NCBI GenBank assembly: GCA_016291275.1
Contig: JAEEWY010000071.1
Coordinates: 1 to 7,638 of the forward strand
From: Methanobrevibacter sp.
Lineage (GTDB): Archaea; Methanobacteriota; Methanobacteria; Methanobacteriales; Methanobacteriaceae
Reading direction: 5' to 3'
Length of the DNA: 7,638 nucleotides
Positions 5,379 through 7,638 of this stretch are shown here, one piece after another (positions within the stretch are counted from its first letter, which is position 1; the number at the start of each line of letters is the position of its first letter). Made by a program: the position numbers and the translations under genes. Under the pieces are notes generated by a model. That model saw nothing but the letters and a program-made list of their open reading frames with translations, did not search any database and was not told the DNA's origin.

Positions 5379-6182
5379 CTAATTTCTGGAAAATAATCTC
5401 CCAAAGAAAGATTCCTTGTTTTTACCAACTTTAAGATCCAATCTAGACTCAAAATCAGGTTCAACCAATCTTATTTTCCCCTCATAATGTCTTATCTTTT
5501 TAATATGGACCTCCTGATCCTCTGCAAGCTTAATTATATCCAGATAATACCAAATTCCAGTTTTATATGAATTTATAGCCAAATCCTTATACTTGCCATC
5601 AAATACCCTTTCCAAATCATCACCAAAAGTGAAAAACAGCTTAGTCAATTCGAGAATACGGAGATACCATTCCTTATTGACTCTCTGTGCATAGGCATCA
5701 TTGGCCATTTTTCTTGTATTCGAATCCCCTAAATTCTTAAAGGTGACTGCAGTTATCTGAAAAACGCCACCTACTTCCCAAATCGCTTCCATTTCCTTTT
5801 CTTCATCCAAATGACTATCCCTTATTGACTTCAATATTTTAGGGGATATATTAGTCATTTTTCTAATATATGGAATTATTTCAGTGACTTTAGCCTTATC
5901 AGCACGCAGATAAATTATATTCAATTGAGCATTAAAATCGTCAGGATTTCTTTTTAAAGCAGATTCATAATAGCTTAAGGGTTTTTTAGGATGAAAATCC
6001 TTAGTCTTTTCAGTTATGGATCCTTTCTTTGATTCGAAAGTCTTTTGGTCAGATATCACATCATCTGTAAGCTCTATGACCTCAAATGCGGAATACTCTC
6101 TGCCACAGGAAGTGCAAATGTACATCTCTTCCTTTCTGGCAAACTTATTGCTTCCACAGTCCTTGCAATGAATCTCCATCAT
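5379..6182 (-). CDS. Zinc-ribbon protein with helical (TPR-like) body
   Basis: 267 residues. The N-terminus is a zinc ribbon of TFIIB style: C6-x2-C9, 13 residues, C23-x2-C26, with YICTSCGREYSAFEVIEL. After a polar linker (about 40-67), KPLSYYESALKRNPDDFNAQLNIIYLRAD (68-96) looks like a TPR-type helix pair. The rest to about 250 is helical and rich in aromatic residues, and the tail SFFGRLFSRN may be an amphipathic helix. There is no signal peptide or membrane segment. ATG 6182 is chosen because AAGGGGA lies 8 nt upstream. A TTTATAAG box at 6220-6213 is rather close; an alternative TATA near 6236-6250 would allow a leader. The gene is divergent from the small plus-strand gene at 6332. I do not recognise a named family; a scaffold or nucleic-acid-binding role is only a guess. 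Confidence 0.85.
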   Translation of the reverse strand: MMEIHCKDCGSNKFARKEEMYICTSCGREYSAFEVIELTDDVISDQKTFESKKGSITEKTKDFHPKKPLSYYESALKRNPDDFNAQLNIIYLRADKAKVTEIIPYIRKMTNISPKILKSIRDSHLDEEKEMEAIWEVGGVFQITAVTFKNLGDSNTRKMANDAYAQRVNKEWYLRILELTKLFFTFGDDLERVFDGKYKDLAINSYKTGIWYYLDIIKLAEDQEVHIKKIRHYEGKIRLVEPDFESRLDLKVGKNKESFFGRLFSRN

Positions 6183-6273
6183 ATGATTGTCCCCTTTAAG
6201 GTAAATTAATTTCTTATAAACTTATTTTAAGAAGAAATATTATTTAATCTTTTTTTAAAAAATCATTAAAAAA

Positions 6274-6288
6274 CCAAAGCTTTATATG
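6274..6288 (+). promoter_or_regulatory. Strong BRE/TATA promoter of the small plus-strand gene
   Basis: CCAAAGC followed by TTTATATG is close to the ideal archaeal BRE plus TATA. Transcription would start near 6309-6312, about 20 nt before the start codon of the small gene. Confidence 0.65.
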
Positions 6289-6331
6289 TGACCATGCCCT
6301 TATACTTTTTGAGAGTGAAGGGATGATTTGC

Positions 6332-6472
6332 ATGGGTGATATGGTTGATGATGTTATAAATAATTTTGACTTGAAATCTGGAGTTTCCAGAATATCTGTT
6401 TGTCCTATTTTCAATTGCTTTGGACAAAACAGTTCTATTTTTAAAACCATGATAGAAAATGGGAAATTCTAA
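6332..6472 (+). CDS. Small protein of 46 residues, unknown
   Basis: Reads MGDMVDDVINNFDLKSGVSR onward, with VCPIFNCFG (23-31 from this start) and a charged end (MIENGKF). An in-frame ATG three codons earlier (6323) would give 49 residues, but the ribosome site GAAGGGAT sits against it and is better spaced (9 nt) for 6332. Support for a real gene is the near-ideal promoter at 6274-6288 and the hairpin around the stop codon. The opposite strand also has an open frame of 68 codons here (6450-6244), but that lacks a ribosome site and promoter. Two cysteines four residues apart could bind metal. It may instead be the remnant of a longer gene. Confidence 0.5.
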   Translation: MGDMVDDVINNFDLKSGVSRISVCPIFNCFGQNSSIFKTMIENGKF

Positions 6473-6497
6473 AATAAGGATCGCCTATTTATTTTAG
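6469..6497 (+). terminator. Hairpin overlapping the stop codon of the small gene
   Basis: CTAAAATAA (6469-6477) and TTATTTTAG (6489-6497) form a perfect 9-bp inverted repeat with an 11-nt loop, starting one base before the TAA. It is A-U rich and may protect or end the short transcript; no strong T run follows. Confidence 0.4.
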
Positions 6498-6567
6498 GAT
6501 TGTTGAGTTATTAAGTCACAACTAATAATATTATCTTTAAAAACCTATTTTGATAACCCTGTAATCG

Positions 6568-6576
6568 TTTAATATG
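6568..6576 (+). promoter_or_regulatory. Candidate TATA box of the paralogous acidic-protein genes
   Basis: TTTAATATG preceded by TAATCG lies 56-64 nt before the ATG at 6632. A transcript start near 6598 would leave a leader of about 34 nt carrying GGAGGT. Confidence 0.4.
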
Positions 6577-6631
6577 TATCCCATTAATGTAGTAGAAATA
6601 AGAATTAAAAAAAACATTGGAGGTAAAGACA

Positions 6632-6949
6632 ATGAAAATAAGTGAAAAAATAAAGGAAATGCAAGGAGATTTAGACAAATATCATGTAACAGAGAAAAAG
6701 GAAGAGGAATGCAAATTGGAAGATATGATTATGCTCATGCTAAATGATCAAGGATATTTGGGCCCTGGCAAAATCATTGGTGAAAACGACGAATACTTGG
6801 ATTTCATGTTTTATAAAAGAGAAGGACCTACCTTTTCTCTCAGCATAAAAAAGGAACAGATTTGCGGATTATCCATTTTGCATAAGCCAGATAAAGAAGA
6901 AGAATCTGAAGGCGACAATGCTGGAATGAGCAAGGCTTTGTATCAATGA
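6632..6949 (+). CDS. Small acidic protein, paralog 1 of a tandem pair
   Basis: 105 residues from ATG 6632, chosen because a full GGAGGT (6619-6624) lies 7 nt upstream; a TTG at 6617 overlaps that site and is not used. Residues 1-35 form a charged helix (MKISEKIKEMQGDLDKY...), followed by a likely beta-rich core with PGKIIGENDEYLDFMFY and GPTFSLSIKKEQICGLSILH. The strand-turn-strand pattern recalls a small SH3- or Sm-like barrel, but this is an impression only. The tail is acidic and ends in ALYQ. No membrane segment, signal or metal motif is present. The next gene is its paralog, 52 nt downstream, probably co-transcribed. I do not recognise a named family. Confidence 0.85.
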   Translation: MKISEKIKEMQGDLDKYHVTEKKEEECKLEDMIMLMLNDQGYLGPGKIIGENDEYLDFMFYKREGPTFSLSIKKEQICGLSILHKPDKEEESEGDNAGMSKALYQ

Positions 6950-7001
6950 TTTTATTGTATAATATTTTATTGTATTTATTTAATAATTGGAGGCAATTCT
7001 T

Positions 7002-7325
7002 ATGAATTTTAGTGAAAAAGTAGCAGAAATTGAAGGAAAAGTAAAGAGTTACAGGTTAGAGATTGAAGGTGTGGAAGAGATTCCTGCAGAAGAGATGGTT
7101 AGAGTCATGCTTGAAGAAGGGAAAATGCTTGAACCATGCAGAATCATTGGTGAAAGTGAGGATTATATTGATTTTATGGTCGTAGATTTGGAAAAGGGGC
7201 CGGTTTTTTCAATTTCCATAAATAAAGAAAGAATTGTTGGATTTGGCACTTTCCATAAACCTTTAGATGAGTTGGCTAATTCTGAAGAAGAGGTAAATGC
7301 AGTGCCTGCATCACTATATATGTAA
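7002..7325 (+). CDS. Small acidic protein, paralog 2 of a tandem pair
   Basis: 107 residues from ATG 7002, with GGAGG 8 nt upstream; an in-frame TTG at 6987 overlaps the ribosome site and is rejected. It shares the layout of paralog 1: helix MNFSEKVAEIEGKV, core CRIIGESEDYIDFMV, GPVFSISINKERIVGF then FHKP, and a short tail ending in SLYM (ALYQ in paralog 1). Conservation is strongest in the IIGE--Y-DFM and GP-FS-SI-KE-I-G segments, so the fold and probably a binding surface are kept, while the N-terminal helices and acidic tails have drifted. The spacer between the genes holds a 12-bp direct repeat (ATTTTATTGTAT at 6949-6960 and 6964-6975) and no clear promoter. Function unknown. Confidence 0.87.
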   Translation: MNFSEKVAEIEGKVKSYRLEIEGVEEIPAEEMVRVMLEEGKMLEPCRIIGESEDYIDFMVVDLEKGPVFSISINKERIVGFGTFHKPLDELANSEEEVNAVPASLYM

Positions 7326-7328
7326 ATC

Positions 7329-7352
7329 TTTTTATTTTTCCTCCTCTTTTTT
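7329..7352 (+). terminator. Oligo-T terminator after the paralog pair
   Basis: TTTTTATTTTTC and a later T6 run start within 4 nt of the TAA stop of paralog 2, a typical archaeal terminator tract. Confidence 0.6.
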
Positions 7353-7370
7353 ATCTTTTTTAAATATCAA

Positions 7371-7379
7371 TATATAAAT
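7371..7379 (+). promoter_or_regulatory. TATA box of the lipoprotein gene
   Basis: TATATAAAT lies 42-50 nt before the ATG at 7421. It would start a transcript near 7400, just before the AAAGGAG ribosome site. Confidence 0.55.
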
Positions 7380-7420
7380 ACTAAAATTAACAAACTATGT
7401 TTACAAAGGAGTTGTTTTTA

Positions 7421-7638
7421 ATGAACAAACAAAATGTATTTGCTTTGATATTATTGACAATCGTTCTTTTAGCTGTTGTTTCTGTCAGTGGATGCATTGG
7501 AGGATCTGATGATTCTGCAAGTGATGCATCTGGAGACTCAGATGATTCAAGTGATTCTGTCGACCATGATGATAATGACAAAGACGACAACGATAAAGAC
7601 GACAAAAATGATAAAGACGACAAAGATGATGATAACGA
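7421..7638 (+). CDS. Lipoprotein with Asp/Lys/Ser-rich repeat linker, 3' end outside the window
   Basis: The first 72 codons of a gene that continues past the window edge. AAAGGAG lies 9 nt before ATG 7421. The protein begins with a classic secretion signal: MNKQ, a hydrophobic stretch (6-22), then V22-S23-G24-C25, a lipobox-like site that would place a lipid on Cys25 and anchor the mature protein outside the membrane. After IGG comes a low-complexity region, first Ser/Asp/Gly (29-47), then Asp/Lys/Asn (48-72). The 11-mer AAAGACGACAA recurs at 7580, 7595 and 7613, spaced 15 and 18 bases, so the linker probably grows and shrinks by slippage. Such linkers usually hold a later binding domain away from the membrane, but none is visible here. 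The opposite strand is open over part of this region only because of the repeats. Confidence 0.8.
   Translation, partial: MNKQNVFALILLTIVLLAVVSVSGCIGGSDDSASDASGDSDDSSDSVDHDDNDKDDNDKDDKNDKDDKDDDN

Noticed and set aside
6244..6450. Minus-strand frame of 68 codons
   Set aside because: No ribosome site or promoter upstream of 6450, and it crosses the strong plus-strand promoter; the plus-strand small gene is better supported.
6617..6631. TTG start for paralog 1 (and the equivalent at 6987 for paralog 2)
   Set aside because: Both TTG codons overlap the GGAGG ribosome site that serves the following ATG.
7387..7623. Minus-strand Ser/Leu-rich frame of 78 codons
   Set aside because: Complement of the Asp/Lys repeats of the lipoprotein, which has a TATA box, ribosome site and lipobox.

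Overview
The window looks like a stretch of an AT-rich methanogenic archaeon, most likely Methanobacteriales and probably Methanobrevibacter or a close relative. Four things point there. Several promoters have the archaeal BRE plus TATA form about 25 nt before the expected transcript start. Genes end in oligo-T tracts without G+C-rich hairpins. The tRNA gene does not encode CCA. Ribosome binding sites are GGAG/GGAGGT. The genus is inferred from composition and gene style, not from a marker gene.

Left part (1-3700): a TMEM175-type potassium-channel-like membrane protein (plus) converges on a long coiled-coil protein with a C-terminal winged-helix-like domain (minus). Upstream of the latter is a 2x[4Fe-4S] ferredoxin-nitroreductase fusion, also on minus. 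Each of these appears to be its own transcription unit.

Middle (3700-5380): a 22-bp direct repeat pair with CRISPR-like spacing, a tRNA-Lys(CUU) gene with two U-U mismatches in its anticodon stem, and a 22-bp tandem duplication upstream of the tRNA. Next comes a two-gene minus-strand operon for paralogous 3-helix membrane proteins that resemble single halves of a LysE/TerC/CadD-type transporter. That operon has a strong TATA box about 145 nt before its first codon. The leader can fold into a hairpin of more than 25 pairs, and a 22-nt sequence in its apical region is repeated directly against the Shine-Dalgarno site. This leader plus the split transporter is the best candidate here for an undescribed regulated system. 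A gene-poor stretch with a second long inverted repeat follows.

Right part (5380-7638): a zinc-ribbon protein with a helical body (minus) is divergent from a short plus-strand gene of about 46 codons that has a very good archaeal promoter. Then come two tandem paralogous acidic proteins of about 105 residues (plus), and the start of a lipoprotein gene with an Asp/Lys-rich linker that runs off the window.

No transposase, integrase, Cas gene or phage gene is visible. Most proteins are unassigned or only assigned to a superfamily, and all function calls rest on reading motifs by eye.
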